Origin: Alphaproteobacteria bacterium
GTDB lineage: Bacteria; Pseudomonadota; Alphaproteobacteria; Rs-D84
Length of the DNA: 64,000 nucleotides
Reading direction: 5' to 3'
Assembly: GCA_017937735.1 (NCBI GenBank)
Contig: JAGBCZ010000027.1
Span: forward strand, 11,275 to 75,274
In this document: positions 35,559 through 44,824 of the stretch, piece after piece
How positions within the stretch are numbered: the first letter of the stretch is position 1
Layout: every line of letters starts with the position of its first letter
Made by a program: the position numbers and the translations under genes
Notes under the pieces: generated by a model
The model's input: only the letters and a program-made list of their open reading frames with translations
What the model was told of the DNA's origin: nothing
Database searches by the model: none

Positions 35559-37987
35559 CAGATTTTAAAGAATTTTTTGATTATTTTGCCGGCAGCGGTT
35601 TTCCAATAACATTAACAGTTATGATAATGTTGGCTGTTTTTGTGTTCATTGTTCTGATGTTATATATTCCAGTGCTGACACGTAAAATTTTCCCACGATT
35701 TGGATATGCAAAATATTCTAATTATTTGCCATTTGATACTGTTTATAATGATAATACTATGTCTTTGACAGACGGCAGTTTAATACGTGTTTATCATATC
35801 AAGGGTCTGCAAACCAGTATGCAGGATGAAAAAACAAAAGAAAAATTCTTGGATTTACGTGCGCAATTATTTAATCAAATTCGTGATCCAAATGCTGTTT
35901 TGCGTTTTTATACAGTTCGTGATGCCGCAGATATAAATACAGATTATGAATTTCAACAACAGACATTGCAAAAAATTTATGATAAATGGCAGGGGCAGGG
36001 ATTAAAGATATTCTTGAATAATTATTATATTGTTTTGTCTGTTTCTGGAAATGATGCACGTGCAAAACTGAATCAATATGGAAATTATATCGAATCTATA
36101 TTGGCTGCATATAAACCAACAGTGTTAAAAAATAATTCACGTGATAATATGGCACGGTTTTTTGGCAGAATTTTGTCGCCTATATCAAAACCAGAACCAA
36201 AATTTGCAGATAATAATATTGCGTCACTTGTTACTGTTGATGATGTAGAATTCTTAAAAAATGGGTTGGTTAAATATACCAGCGGTAATAATCAGTATTA
36301 TGCTGCAATGGTGTCTTTTAAAATTTCACCTGATTATCTAGATGAAGAATTTTTTGATACAGTTTCTACAATTCAAACAGAAATGATTTGTATGAACGGT
36401 TTTCGTATAATGGGAAATGCACAGGTTGAGTCAACTATTAAACAGAGATTATCAACAGCAGATGAAAAACAAAATTCAACCGAAGAACAAATTTCCCAAG
36501 CAGAATCAATGATGGATGAAAATGTTTCTGGAAATCAAACACTGGTTAATTATTATCCGTTGTTTATTTTATTTGGTACCACACCCCAGGATTTAGAAAA
36601 ATCTGTTGATGAATTCAAGAAAATATCTGCATCATTTGGTATTTCACCAATTGTAGAAACGTATGCATCACAGGTTTCTTGGTTTGCACAAATTCCAGGT
36701 TTTAATGTTTTCCCACGCAGTTTTAAATTATTATCACGTGCGGCTGCGATTACTATTCCAATGTCAACCCAGCCACGTGGTGTTGAAAATTCTGATTGGG
36801 GCAAGGGACCGCTGGTTATATTTCCAACTGCCCAGGGAACACCATATCAATTTCAATTCCATGTATCAGATAAACCGGCTGCGGTGGCACATACATTAAC
36901 AATCGGACCAACAGGTGGTGGTAAGACAACTTTGTTCTCGTTCTTGATTGCACAAAGTTTACGTCATCCAAAATTAAAAGCGTTTTTCTTTGATAGAAAT
37001 AAAGGTGCTGAAATATTTACATTGGCATCGGGTGGTAAGTATATCACAATGCAAGGCAAAGAAAAAAATACTGCGACAAATAAAGTTGAACAATCGTTTT
37101 TAACACATCTAAATCCATTAAAAATGCCGGATTCAGTGGCAAATCGTGCATTTTTACGCAGATGGTTTGCTATTATTTCTGGACAAAATGATACGATTTC
37201 TGCCGATGAAATTGCACGTGCTGTGTCTGTGAATTTTGATTATTTATCTGACAAAGATAGATTGTTGAAAAATTTATGGGAAAGTTGTTTTTCATCAAAT
37301 GGTAATATGCGTTCTGCATTGAAAAAATGGGTTGATCCATTACAGTATGGTGAAATATTTAATGAAACATCAGATACGCTTGATTTACAGTCAAGATTAA
37401 CAACATTTGATTTTACAGAAATTCTGCAAGATGAAGTCTTGGCACCAGCAGTTATTTCTTATATTCTGCACAGAATCAATAATACAACAGTATCTGGTGG
37501 AAATCCGTCACTAATTATGATTGATGAAACAGCACCAATGCTGGAAAATAAAATGTTCCGTGATAATTTTATCGCTGGCCTGCAAGAGGGTAGAAAAAAT
37601 CGTCAGGCATATATGGCTGCGTTCCAGCGTGCAAATGTTCTTGATAAACTTGGAATAGGGGATGTTGTACGTGGTCAGGCACAGACTGTTTTATTCTTCC
37701 GTAATCCAGCCGCAGATGCAAATGATTATGCACACTGGAATTTAAATCCGTTGGAAATGGCGTTTATTCAAGGCAAGGCGTATCCTAATTTAAAACGTGC
37801 GTTATTATTGTCAAGACCTGTGACTGGGGAATCTGTTATTTTAAATACAGAACTGGGGGGACTGGGGAATTTATTAAGATTATTTGAATCAGGGCGTTCA
37901 TCTGTTTTATTGGCCGAAGAATTATATAAAATGTATGGTAATAATTTTGTAGATGAATACTTGAAAAAACAAGGTTCTTTGGAATAA
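35555..37987 (+). CDS. virB4: VirB4-type type IV secretion ATPase
   Basis: 810 residues. N-terminal hydrophobic segment (about 15-42), a CagE/TrbE/VirB N-terminal domain (to about 420), then the ATPase domain with Walker A GPTGGGKTTL near residue 452 and Walker B SLIMIDETAPML near 650, followed by GLQEGRKNRQAYMAAFQ. VirB4 energises assembly and transport by the type IV secretion system. It is directly coupled to virB3; other virB genes must lie elsewhere. Confidence 0.95.
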   Translation: MTDFKEFFDYFAGSGFPITLTVMIMLAVFVFIVLMLYIPVLTRKIFPRFGYAKYSNYLPFDTVYNDNTMSLTDGSLIRVYHIKGLQTSMQDEKTKEKFLDLRAQLFNQIRDPNAVLRFYTVRDAADINTDYEFQQQTLQKIYDKWQGQGLKIFLNNYYIVLSVSGNDARAKLNQYGNYIESILAAYKPTVLKNNSRDNMARFFGRILSPISKPEPKFADNNIASLVTVDDVEFLKNGLVKYTSGNNQYYAAMVSFKISPDYLDEEFFDTVSTIQTEMICMNGFRIMGNAQVESTIKQRLSTADEKQNSTEEQISQAESMMDENVSGNQTLVNYYPLFILFGTTPQDLEKSVDEFKKISASFGISPIVETYASQVSWFAQIPGFNVFPRSFKLLSRAAAITIPMSTQPRGVENSDWGKGPLVIFPTAQGTPYQFQFHVSDKPAAVAHTLTIGPTGGGKTTLFSFLIAQSLRHPKLKAFFFDRNKGAEIFTLASGGKYITMQGKEKNTATNKVEQSFLTHLNPLKMPDSVANRAFLRRWFAIISGQNDTISADEIARAVSVNFDYLSDKDRLLKNLWESCFSSNGNMRSALKKWVDPLQYGEIFNETSDTLDLQSRLTTFDFTEILQDEVLAPAVISYILHRINNTTVSGGNPSLIMIDETAPMLENKMFRDNFIAGLQEGRKNRQAYMAAFQRANVLDKLGIGDVVRGQAQTVLFFRNPAADANDYAHWNLNPLEMAFIQGKAYPNLKRALLLSRPVTGESVILNTELGGLGNLLRLFESGRSSVLLAEELYKMYGNNFVDEYLKKQGSLE

Positions 37988-37989
37988 CT

Positions 37990-38601
37990 GTGTATAAATT
38001 ATTTATTTTATTTTTGTCTGTATTTTTTGTGAACCAGTTGTGGGCAGACGATTGTTTGGTTTATAAAAAATTACCACGTGTTTTTATTGATGAACCTGAT
38101 TATACAACACGTGTTGTTCAACCAAGTAAAAATATGGATTTATGGCATGGTAATGTGATTGCAACTTTGGTTGACAATTATGATATTGTTACAGATGTAA
38201 AACCTGTTGATAATGGATATTGTGTTATTTTAAAAACAGTAAACAGTGTTTTTGGTTATAATGATTTTCTTGTAAATATTGATATTAGACATACACCAAA
38301 TACGTGTGCATATAATGTTATACTTGAACATGAAAAACAACATATAAACGCATATTTGTCTGTTATAAATGATTTAAAAAAAGAATTACAAGATTCTATA
38401 TTTAATGCGTCTGATTCAATTATGCCAATATTTGTAAAAACAAAATCAGATGTTTCTTTGGCTGTGGATAAGATGAATCAAGAATTACAATTACATCCAG
38501 AACTTGTTTTAATTAAACAAAAAATTAAGGCGGCACAAGAAATTAGAAATAAAAAAATTGATCAAAATAATAATTCTGATGAATTAGAAAAATGTTTTTA
38601 A
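37990..38601 (+). CDS. exported protein with HExxH motif (putative metallopeptidase)
   Basis: 203 residues starting at GTG two bases after virB4. The signal peptide (1-19, ending QLWA) predicts export. An HEKQH motif at 114-118 fits the zinc-binding HExxH helix of metallopeptidases; a third ligand is not obvious. The C-terminal half is helical and charged. Its position suggests co-transcription with virB3-virB4 and a possible role in the cell envelope, for example wall remodelling for the channel, but that is inference. Confidence 0.6.
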   Translation: MYKLFILFLSVFFVNQLWADDCLVYKKLPRVFIDEPDYTTRVVQPSKNMDLWHGNVIATLVDNYDIVTDVKPVDNGYCVILKTVNSVFGYNDFLVNIDIRHTPNTCAYNVILEHEKQHINAYLSVINDLKKELQDSIFNASDSIMPIFVKTKSDVSLAVDKMNQELQLHPELVLIKQKIKAAQEIRNKKIDQNNNSDELEKCF

Positions 38602-38602
38602 T

Positions 38603-39184
38603 TTAAAAACTGTAACGAATACCAATTGAAAAATCAGACATTGTATTTATCAACTCATTGTTTAAAGGAATATATTGATATTGTAATATCCCAGAAACCT
38701 TGTCACCAGGAAATGTGTACATAATTCCAATACCAAATCGTGTTGTGACATCATTTTCTTTGGTTCTTGTTTCTTCGTTAATAATACCGACACAATCATG
38801 TTGATTATAAGTTATATAATTACCAACCCCAAAAGAAGTAAAGAAATCAAATTCCCTGGTTATACCATAATATGCAAAAATATCAAAACCAAACGCCTGA
38901 TAATAATATTCATGATTATGGCTTTGTGTTTCGTTTATATATTCAAGATTATTTTCAGATGATTGTTCAAAAAACAATTCAAATCCAAAATTACGGCCAA
39001 TTTTTGCCCCAGCATTTGCAGAAAAAGAATAATATATATTATCTAGATCTGTTTCATAATTATAATCAGCAATATTTATACCAAAATCAACACCAATATA
39101 AGGTTTGAAATTATTGTTTGTATAAATCCCAGCAAATGCAGGGCAGGTCATAAATATAAAAAATAATAAAAATAATTTTTTCAT
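38603..39184 (-). CDS. outer-membrane beta-barrel protein
   Basis: 193 residues. Signal peptide (1-18, ending PAFA), then alternating aromatic beta-strand pattern (GIYTNNNFKPYIGVDFGIN, IGRNFGFELFFEQ, FDFFTSFGVGNYITY, ISFGIRYSF-like end) and a terminal Phe, the signature of a small outer-membrane barrel of the OmpA/surface-antigen type. It is convergent with the HExxH protein gene, only a base apart. No specific function can be read. Confidence 0.75.
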   Translation of the reverse strand: MKKLFLLFFIFMTCPAFAGIYTNNNFKPYIGVDFGINIADYNYETDLDNIYYSFSANAGAKIGRNFGFELFFEQSSENNLEYINETQSHNHEYYYQAFGFDIFAYYGITREFDFFTSFGVGNYITYNQHDCVGIINEETRTKENDVTTRFGIGIMYTFPGDKVSGILQYQYIPLNNELINTMSDFSIGIRYSF

Positions 39185-39271
39185 GTAAATATTATAACAA
39201 AAAAATATCCTGATAACCAGGATGTTTTTATTTAGAATGTTACACGAATCCCAATTAAAAATTGATGTGAT

Positions 39272-40015
39272 TTATTTTGTATTGTTTTTATACCACTTTA
39301 ACGCATTTGTAAGATAAATGTGTGCTAATTCAATATTAAAAGATCCTGCGTGTCTTAATTGTCCTTCGGCATCAATCCAAGTAGTATATTCAGATGGTAA
39401 AATTTTAGAAATTTTTTCTAAATTATTTTCTATATTTTTCGGGGATAATCCACCCGCATAGCCAAATTGAATATCTTTATATACAGGAATCTCCCAATGT
39501 TCAGGGGACCTTCCAATACCATAAGATGAATCAAATAACAGTTTAAAATTTGTGCGGAATTTTCTTAATACATCTATTTGTGGTTTAACTGTTTGATTAA
39601 ACGGTAAAATAAATTCATAATCGTGGAAATTATCAAATAAATCTATAATTTTATCTAATTTTAAATTGGTTGTACCATCACCGATATTTAATTGAATACG
39701 ATATATCAAAGGTTTGTTTGTTTTTGTGTTTTTTCGGCCAAGCCATTTTGATATCTCTTGCGGTATAAGGCCATGTGTCATATCATCACACCATTCATAA
39801 TTTACATGCAAGGCAAGGTTTGGTTGTTGTTGTAAATTCTCAATATTATCTAGTAATTTATTCATCCATATATTACGTGGCATACCAAATGTCATCGCAC
39901 TTGGGTGTGCCTGAATCCCCAATTCTGCCAGTGGTGATATTTGTAATAGTTTTATCGTATCTTCTATTGATAAATTTTCACGTGGATCAGACATAGTTAT
40001 ATAACGTAATTTCAT
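39272..40015 (-). CDS. putative TIM-barrel protein, PRAI-like
   Basis: 247 residues from the ATG at 40015; an upstream TTG would add 8 residues. The second half has FGYAGGLSPKNIENNLEKI, which resembles the phosphate-binding GGLxPxN loop of phosphoribosylanthranilate isomerase (TrpF), then TTWIDAEGQLRHAG and NIELAHIYL. The catalytic residues of TrpF cannot be matched and no trp genes are near, so enzymatic identity is open. It ends close to a convergently oriented intergenic stretch. Confidence 0.5.
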   Translation of the reverse strand: MKLRYITMSDPRENLSIEDTIKLLQISPLAELGIQAHPSAMTFGMPRNIWMNKLLDNIENLQQQPNLALHVNYEWCDDMTHGLIPQEISKWLGRKNTKTNKPLIYRIQLNIGDGTTNLKLDKIIDLFDNFHDYEFILPFNQTVKPQIDVLRKFRTNFKLLFDSSYGIGRSPEHWEIPVYKDIQFGYAGGLSPKNIENNLEKISKILPSEYTTWIDAEGQLRHAGSFNIELAHIYLTNALKWYKNNTK

Positions 40016-40121
40016 ATTAAGCACTTTTGTTATTTTCAATAATCATATAAAAAAAGTTTAATATCGCAATAATTATCTTTATTTGTTGCAGGTTAAAAAA
40101 TATCACCCACAGATGATTTTA

Positions 40122-40152
40122 AATAAAAAATACGCCACAAGGACGTATTTCT
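40122..40152 (-). terminator. tRNA-fMet terminator
   Basis: On the minus strand, AAATACG-TCCTTGTGG-CGTATTT followed by TTTATTT, located just after the tRNA 3' end. Confidence 0.75.
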
Positions 40153-40163
40153 TATTTAAATCT

Positions 40164-40240
<77 letters not shown>

Positions 40241-40400
40241 ATAAGGTATTGGTATTATATATCTTTTATTTTAATAGTCAACTTAAATTATGAATATTTG
40301 TCAATATTATCGTTTTTTATTTAAAAAACTATATTTTTTGACATGTTGAAATATCTTTTTTTTATTGCTAGAATTCGGGTGTGTTTGAAAAAGGGTAGTT

Positions 40401-41201
40401 ATGTTTCAAAATAAAACATTTAGAAAAATTTGGAAAAAGTTTTGGGAACCTATATTAAATTTTGGGTTAATTCAATGGATTATTGCTATTTTAATATCTA
40501 TCCCAATGTGGTTTGTTTATTTTACGTCAATCAAAAGAATTACAAATATTGAAACTTTTTACGAATATCGCAGAAAACCAGCAATTTTTGTGTTTTGGCA
40601 TGGGCGCAGCATGATGTTAAGTCCGATTAATTGTCTGGGTGGAATGCGGGCGTATGCTGTGGCCAGTCGTCACAAAGATGGGCGCATGATGGCAAAAATA
40701 CAACGTTTGTTCGGATTGCGTGCGATTTATGGTTCTACACACAAAGGTGGTGTGTCTGTTCTGCGTCAAGGATTACGTGTTTTATCACGTGGCGATTGTG
40801 GTATTTGTATGTCACCAGATGGCCCAGGCGGCCCATCATTGCGTGTACAAGATGGCGCATTATATTTTGCAAAAATGTCTGGGGCGCCAATTATTCCAGT
40901 ATGTTATTCTACATCACGGGCATGGTTACAAGACAGATGGGATAGGTATTTAGTTGCATTACCGTTTTCAAAAATAGCATGTAATATTGGAAAACCAATA
41001 TTTATACCTAAAAAAACAACACCGGAACAGTTCGAAGAACTTAGAAAACAAGTTGAAAATTTTATGGTGGAACAGATGCGTGAACTGGATAGGGAATTTG
41101 GTGTTACACCCCCAGAACAAGATTTAACAGCATCTGAATTTAAGCAGAAAAAACGTGAAGAACGTGCTGCAAAAAAACGTAAAAAAGGAAAAAATAAATG
41201 A
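40401..41201 (+). CDS. DUF374-type lysophospholipid/lipid A acyltransferase-like protein
   Basis: 266 residues. N-terminal hydrophobic segment (about 22-44), then FVFWHGRSMML, AVASRHKDGRMMAKIQRLFG, THKGGVSVLRQGLRVL and CMSPDGPGGPSLRVQDGALY, the hallmark string of the DUF374 family. The C-terminus is a lysine-rich tail. Homologues sit beside lipid A/Kdo genes in alphaproteobacteria; here lpxK overlaps the end by 4 bp, supporting a lipid A role. Confidence 0.85.
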   Translation: MFQNKTFRKIWKKFWEPILNFGLIQWIIAILISIPMWFVYFTSIKRITNIETFYEYRRKPAIFVFWHGRSMMLSPINCLGGMRAYAVASRHKDGRMMAKIQRLFGLRAIYGSTHKGGVSVLRQGLRVLSRGDCGICMSPDGPGGPSLRVQDGALYFAKMSGAPIIPVCYSTSRAWLQDRWDRYLVALPFSKIACNIGKPIFIPKKTTPEQFEELRKQVENFMVEQMRELDREFGVTPPEQDLTASEFKQKKREERAAKKRKKGKNK

Positions 41202-42125
41202 AAACACCATGGTGGTTTTTATCACAAAATTTAATGGCGTGGATTTTAATACCTGTGTCTTGGGTGTATTATTTGTTTGGGAAAATTGTGTTTTTATTGC
41301 GTAAAAAAAATCCACTGATTTCAAAAAGACCGATAATTTGTGTTGGAAATATTTTGGCAGGTGGTGTTGGAAAAACACCAATTGTGCGGGCAATCGCAAA
41401 TCGATTTGATTCACCAATTGTTATGCGGGGATATAAGAAAAGTAATAAAACAGGTAATATCGGGGATGAAGCGATTATGTTATCTCGGTCTGGGTTAATT
41501 GTTCATGTTGGTAACAGACAGGCAAATATTTCTTTGTTAAATAATCAAGATGAAAATACACCTATTATTATGGATGATGGATTACAAAATCCGACAATTA
41601 ACAAAGATATTAAATTGGTGGTTTTTGATGAAGGTTTGGGATTTGGTAATGGGCTGTTATTGCCTGCGGGTCCATTGCGTCAGCCAAAAAAGGTTCTAAA
41701 AAATGTTGATGCAATTATTGTTATAAAGAACAGCAAGAAAAAAAAAGAATTTAAAACTGCCTGATGGGGTGCCTGTATTTTATGCAACAAATCAGACTGT
41801 ATCACCGTATGATGAAGATGAAAAATTGGTCGCATTTGCAGGAATTGGATATCCGAAAAAGTTCTTTAATTCGTTGCAAAATGTGGTGGCAAAACGTTCT
41901 TTTCCAGACCATTATCAGTATAATGCGACAGATATTGAAAACTTGTTTATGTTGGCAGAAAAAAAATGTGCAAAACTGATTACAACTGAAAAAGATTGGG
42001 TTAGATTACCTGTCGAAATCCGTGATAAGATAAAATATGCACGTTTGGATACGGTTATCGAAAATAGATTTTATGATTGGTTAAAGGAGAAAATAGAATA
42101 TGCCAACTTTAAAAAAACAAATTAA
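41198..42125 (+). pseudogene. lpxK: tetraacyldisaccharide 4'-kinase lpxK, interrupted by a frameshift
   Basis: Two frames together give one LpxK: 41198-41764 has the N-terminal membrane segment, the P-loop GNILAGGVGKTPIVRAIA and MDDGLQNP; 41769-42125 has the C-terminal part with VAFAGIGYPKKFF and LITTEKDWVRLP. The break is at an A9 run (about 41738-41746). With eight A residues the frame continues as KNLKLPDGVPVFYA, exactly the expected LpxK sequence. LpxK phosphorylates lipid A precursor and is normally essential where lpxC is kept. Causes could be a sequencing error, slippage during transcription, or a recent mutation. The gene overlaps the DUF374 gene and lpxC. Confidence 0.85.
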
Positions 42126-43041
42126 AATTTCTGGTGTTGGAATACATTCGGGTTTGCCTGTAAATATTGTCATAAAACCGTCCAAGAAAAACGGTATATT
42201 TATGAAACGTGTCGATATGGTGGGGACTGATTTAATACCTGCAACGTTTGACAATGTTGGCGAAACAAAAATGCGTAATACAACAATTGGAAAAATGGAC
42301 GGCGCACACGTTCAAACGATTGAGCATTTAATGGCTGCATTGTTTATGGTTGGCGTTGATAGCGCAATTATTGAAATTGATGGTGCAGAAACACCTATTT
42401 TAGATGGCAGTGCATCTGAATTTATCAAGGCGTTTAATGATGCCGGGGTAACAGATGGAAAGTTAAAACAAATTATTGTTAAGCGAGATGTTATTGTTTA
42501 CGCAAATGAAGTATTAAAACAATTACCAAAATTTGTAAGATTTAAAATATGGATAATGAATAAAATTTCTGGGCGTAAAAGTGATGGTTTTGTAAAACTG
42601 TCACCAAATGATGGCAAATCGCTGGATGTGGTTGCAACACTTGTTTATTCAGAAAAAATTATAGGAAAACAATCTTATTCTTATTCATATAATGGCACAA
42701 AAAAGTCAATAAATGATTTTATTAAAAATATTGCACGTGCCAGAACATTTGGCAAGTATTCTGAATGGGAATACTTAAAGAAACACGGCATGGGACGTGG
42801 CGCAAATGAAGGTAATGTTATTGCATTAAATGATGCAGGTGATGGTACATTAAATAAACTGATTTGGCCGGATGAATTTGTTCGTCATAAAATCATCGAT
42901 GCAGTTGGCGATATGTTTACCAGTGGTGGGTTTATATGCGGAAAACTGGAATCATACAAGGGCAGTCATGCATTAAATAATCTGGTCTTGAAAAAGTTAT
43001 TTAGTGATAAAGAAAATTATGATACAGTTACAAAGAAATAA
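42100..43041 (+). CDS. lpxC: UDP-3-O-acyl-N-acetylglucosamine deacetylase LpxC
   Basis: 313 residues. The start LKKQIKISGVGIHSGLPVNI, the zinc histidine in TIEHLMAALFMVGVD (near 79), PILDGSASEF, ARARTFGKYSE and FVRHKIIDAVGD with the other zinc ligands, and SHALNNLVL at the end match LpxC. It catalyses the committed step of lipid A synthesis. Between residues 135 and 165 it has a Lys-rich insertion. Overlaps the lpxK C-terminal frame by 26 bp. Confidence 0.95.
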   Translation: MPTLKKQIKISGVGIHSGLPVNIVIKPSKKNGIFMKRVDMVGTDLIPATFDNVGETKMRNTTIGKMDGAHVQTIEHLMAALFMVGVDSAIIEIDGAETPILDGSASEFIKAFNDAGVTDGKLKQIIVKRDVIVYANEVLKQLPKFVRFKIWIMNKISGRKSDGFVKLSPNDGKSLDVVATLVYSEKIIGKQSYSYSYNGTKKSINDFIKNIARARTFGKYSEWEYLKKHGMGRGANEGNVIALNDAGDGTLNKLIWPDEFVRHKIIDAVGDMFTSGGFICGKLESYKGSHALNNLVLKKLFSDKENYDTVTKK

Positions 43042-43056
43042 ACCAAGGGGGATTTA

Positions 43057-43377
43057 ATGAAAAAGATTTTTGGATTATTTGCATTATTATCACTGGTTTC
43101 GTGTGGTGGCTTGATAAAAAATCAAAATGGCAGTGAAAATTTAAAACAACTAACATCAGAGCCTGTTAACTGTACATTTTTATATAAAATAGAATCAGAA
43201 GTTTCTGTATATGATATTGATGATGCACGCCGTTATCTTGAAAATCGCATTGTTGATCAGGCACGTCCAGGCAACGCATATTGGATAACATCACAACGCA
43301 CAAAGCCAAATGAATGGGTTATATTTGGTCCAGAACGTGCATTTGTATTGGTCGCCAATGTATACGAATGTCCATAG
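43057..43377 (+). CDS. small lipoprotein
   Basis: 106 residues. The N-terminal signal with lipobox LVSCGG predicts lipidation at Cys17. The rest contains DIDDARRYLENRIVDQ and a C-terminal AFVLVANVYECP, reminiscent of small envelope lipoproteins of the DUF4156 kind, though the match is loose. Ribosome-binding site AAGGGGGA. It follows lpxC by 15 bp and may be co-transcribed. Confidence 0.7.
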   Translation: MKKIFGLFALLSLVSCGGLIKNQNGSENLKQLTSEPVNCTFLYKIESEVSVYDIDDARRYLENRIVDQARPGNAYWITSQRTKPNEWVIFGPERAFVLVANVYECP

Positions 43378-43389
43378 AAATAAATTATA

Positions 43390-43686
43390 ATAATTCATCT
43401 AAAAGCGGTGCCGGCAATTCATGTAGCGTTTGTACACTACATTGCCGGCACTACTTTTATCTAAATCATTCTAATTTATTTTAAAAATCTGCTGATAATA
43501 ATTCATCTAAAACGGGTTGAAAATGGCTCATGTAACTTTTGTACACTACGTCATTTCCAACCCGTTTATCTATACCTTTATATTTAATTTCTACGCTAAT
43601 CGTGGGCGGTGTTGGCAATTCATGTAGCGTCTGTACACTACATTGCCGGCACTGCTTTTATCTAAATCATTCTAATTTATTTAGTG
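43390..43686. repeat. three tandem hairpin repeats with variable stems
   Basis: Units lie at about 43391-43480, 43497-43575 and 43600-43686. Each folds as a lower stem, a 4-base bulge (ATTC or GCTC), and a conserved tip ATGTAG...CTACAT with TTTGTACA or CTGTACA in the loop. Lower stems: units 1 and 3 use GTGCCGGCA or close to it, unit 2 uses AACGGGTTG with CAACCCGTT plus AAATG with CATTT. The stem in unit 2 is unrelated yet fully paired, and flanks (AATTCATCTAAAA, TTTATCTA) are shared. No gene fits in this stretch. Confidence 0.75.
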
Positions 43687-43751
43687 GTTAGTGATAAGTG
43701 AATGCTGTAATTATTCCACCACTTGCACTAACAACTAACACTAATCACTTG
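43682..43751. repeat. dispersed GTTAGTG intergenic repeat, copy 3
   Basis: TAGTGGTTAGTGATAAGTGAA, then an AT-rich centre, then CCACCACTTGCACTAACAAC and TAACACTAATCACTTG. It fills the space between the hairpin repeats and the pilR-like gene stop. Confidence 0.7.
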
Positions 43752-43752
43752 T

Positions 43753-44823
43753 TTACGATAATGCAGATGTGATTTGATCTTGCATTTGAAATGTTCCAAG
43801 AACAACCCATGCAATAATTGCAGATACCAGTAATATACCAACACTGTTTAGTGTGCTTGATATTTTTTCCATTTTACGTACAGATTCATCTAGATAATCG
43901 TTTGCAACATGATTTAAGTTTTCATCAAAACCGTTCATGTCTGCGTATATTGTTAAATCACCGATGATTTCTGCATCAGGAAAGTTATATTCAGATTTTG
44001 CCAATGATATACCAAGGTTGTCACCATTGGCGATAAAGTGTAGAACTGTATCTAAAATTTTGCGCAGATATCTGTTCGCACTGTCAGACAACATACGAAT
44101 TGCATCAGGAATTGTAACACCTGCGCTGACCATTGCGCCCAGTGACATTAACCAACCAACAGCAACTTGAATTTTATAAATGTTCCATGGTGGCAAATTA
44201 TCAAACATCGCACGTGTGCGTCCAGACCAGTTTGCCAAACTTAACCAAATAACAGAAATAACAGATGCAAAACCAACCAAGAAAATATACCAGTATTTTA
44301 TCGAAAAATCAGATAACCATATTAGCGAGCGGGCAGACCCACGCCAAATAATATCATTACCTGCAATTTCTGCCAATGGTGGAACAAGATATAATCCAAC
44401 CATAATAACAATACCGAATGTCAGTGCCAATAAAAATAATGGATATGCAATTGCTGTTGTCATTGCACGCTTTATACGTTGTGTGCCGTCAACAACCCGG
44501 CCAACATTTTCCAGTGCAACAACCAAATTTGATAAATTTCCAGATGTTACCAATAATGTTTCTTCGGGTGGAACCCAACCACGTGTGGCCTCGGAAAAAG
44601 TCATACCTTTTTCTAAATTTTTCTGCCATTGACGCATTACAATTGCAAAGGGTTCATTGGGTTTTGTGCCGTTCTTGGATTCAACCATTTCCAAGCGTTC
44701 CAGTGCATCAATCAATGTAAAATCATTACGCAGTAAAGATGCCAGTTTGCGACAAATTGCCATACGCTTTTCAGTGTTTGACCGAAAGACCCATTTTGCA
44801 TATAACAATTCCAGTTTGTTCAT
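43753..44823 (-). CDS. pilR: type IV pilus inner-membrane platform protein, PilR/GspF-like
   Basis: 356 residues from the ATG at 44823, two bases after the ATPase stop codon and preceded by AGGGGTG. Three membrane spans (about 145-170, 195-220, 330-352) and two GspF-type repeats (FSEATRGWVPPEETLL ... VVALENVGRVV) place it in the PilC/GspF family. The order pilO-pilP-pilQ-pilR matches the thin pilus of IncI plasmid R64, hence the name. It is the membrane platform for pilus assembly. Confidence 0.85.
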   Translation of the reverse strand: MNKLELLYAKWVFRSNTEKRMAICRKLASLLRNDFTLIDALERLEMVESKNGTKPNEPFAIVMRQWQKNLEKGMTFSEATRGWVPPEETLLVTSGNLSNLVVALENVGRVVDGTQRIKRAMTTAIAYPLFLLALTFGIVIMVGLYLVPPLAEIAGNDIIWRGSARSLIWLSDFSIKYWYIFLVGFASVISVIWLSLANWSGRTRAMFDNLPPWNIYKIQVAVGWLMSLGAMVSAGVTIPDAIRMLSDSANRYLRKILDTVLHFIANGDNLGISLAKSEYNFPDAEIIGDLTIYADMNGFDENLNHVANDYLDESVRKMEKISSTLNSVGILLVSAIIAWVVLGTFQMQDQITSALS

Positions 44824-44824
44824 A

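Noticed and set aside
38603..39184. Effector of the type IV secretion system next to virB4
   Set aside because: Signal peptide and beta-strand pattern with terminal Phe indicate an outer-membrane barrel on the opposite strand.
41738..41764. Programmed ribosomal frameshift in lpxK
   Set aside because: The required change equals loss of one A and there is no downstream stimulatory pseudoknot or standard slippery heptamer arrangement evident; slippage or error is simpler.
43390..43686. CRISPR array
   Set aside because: Only three units with hairpins of changing stem, no constant repeat with unique spacers of uniform length, and no cas genes.
43390..43686. Integron attC sites
   Set aside because: The bulged hairpins are superficially similar, but the outer GTTRRRY-type boxes and an integrase are not seen.
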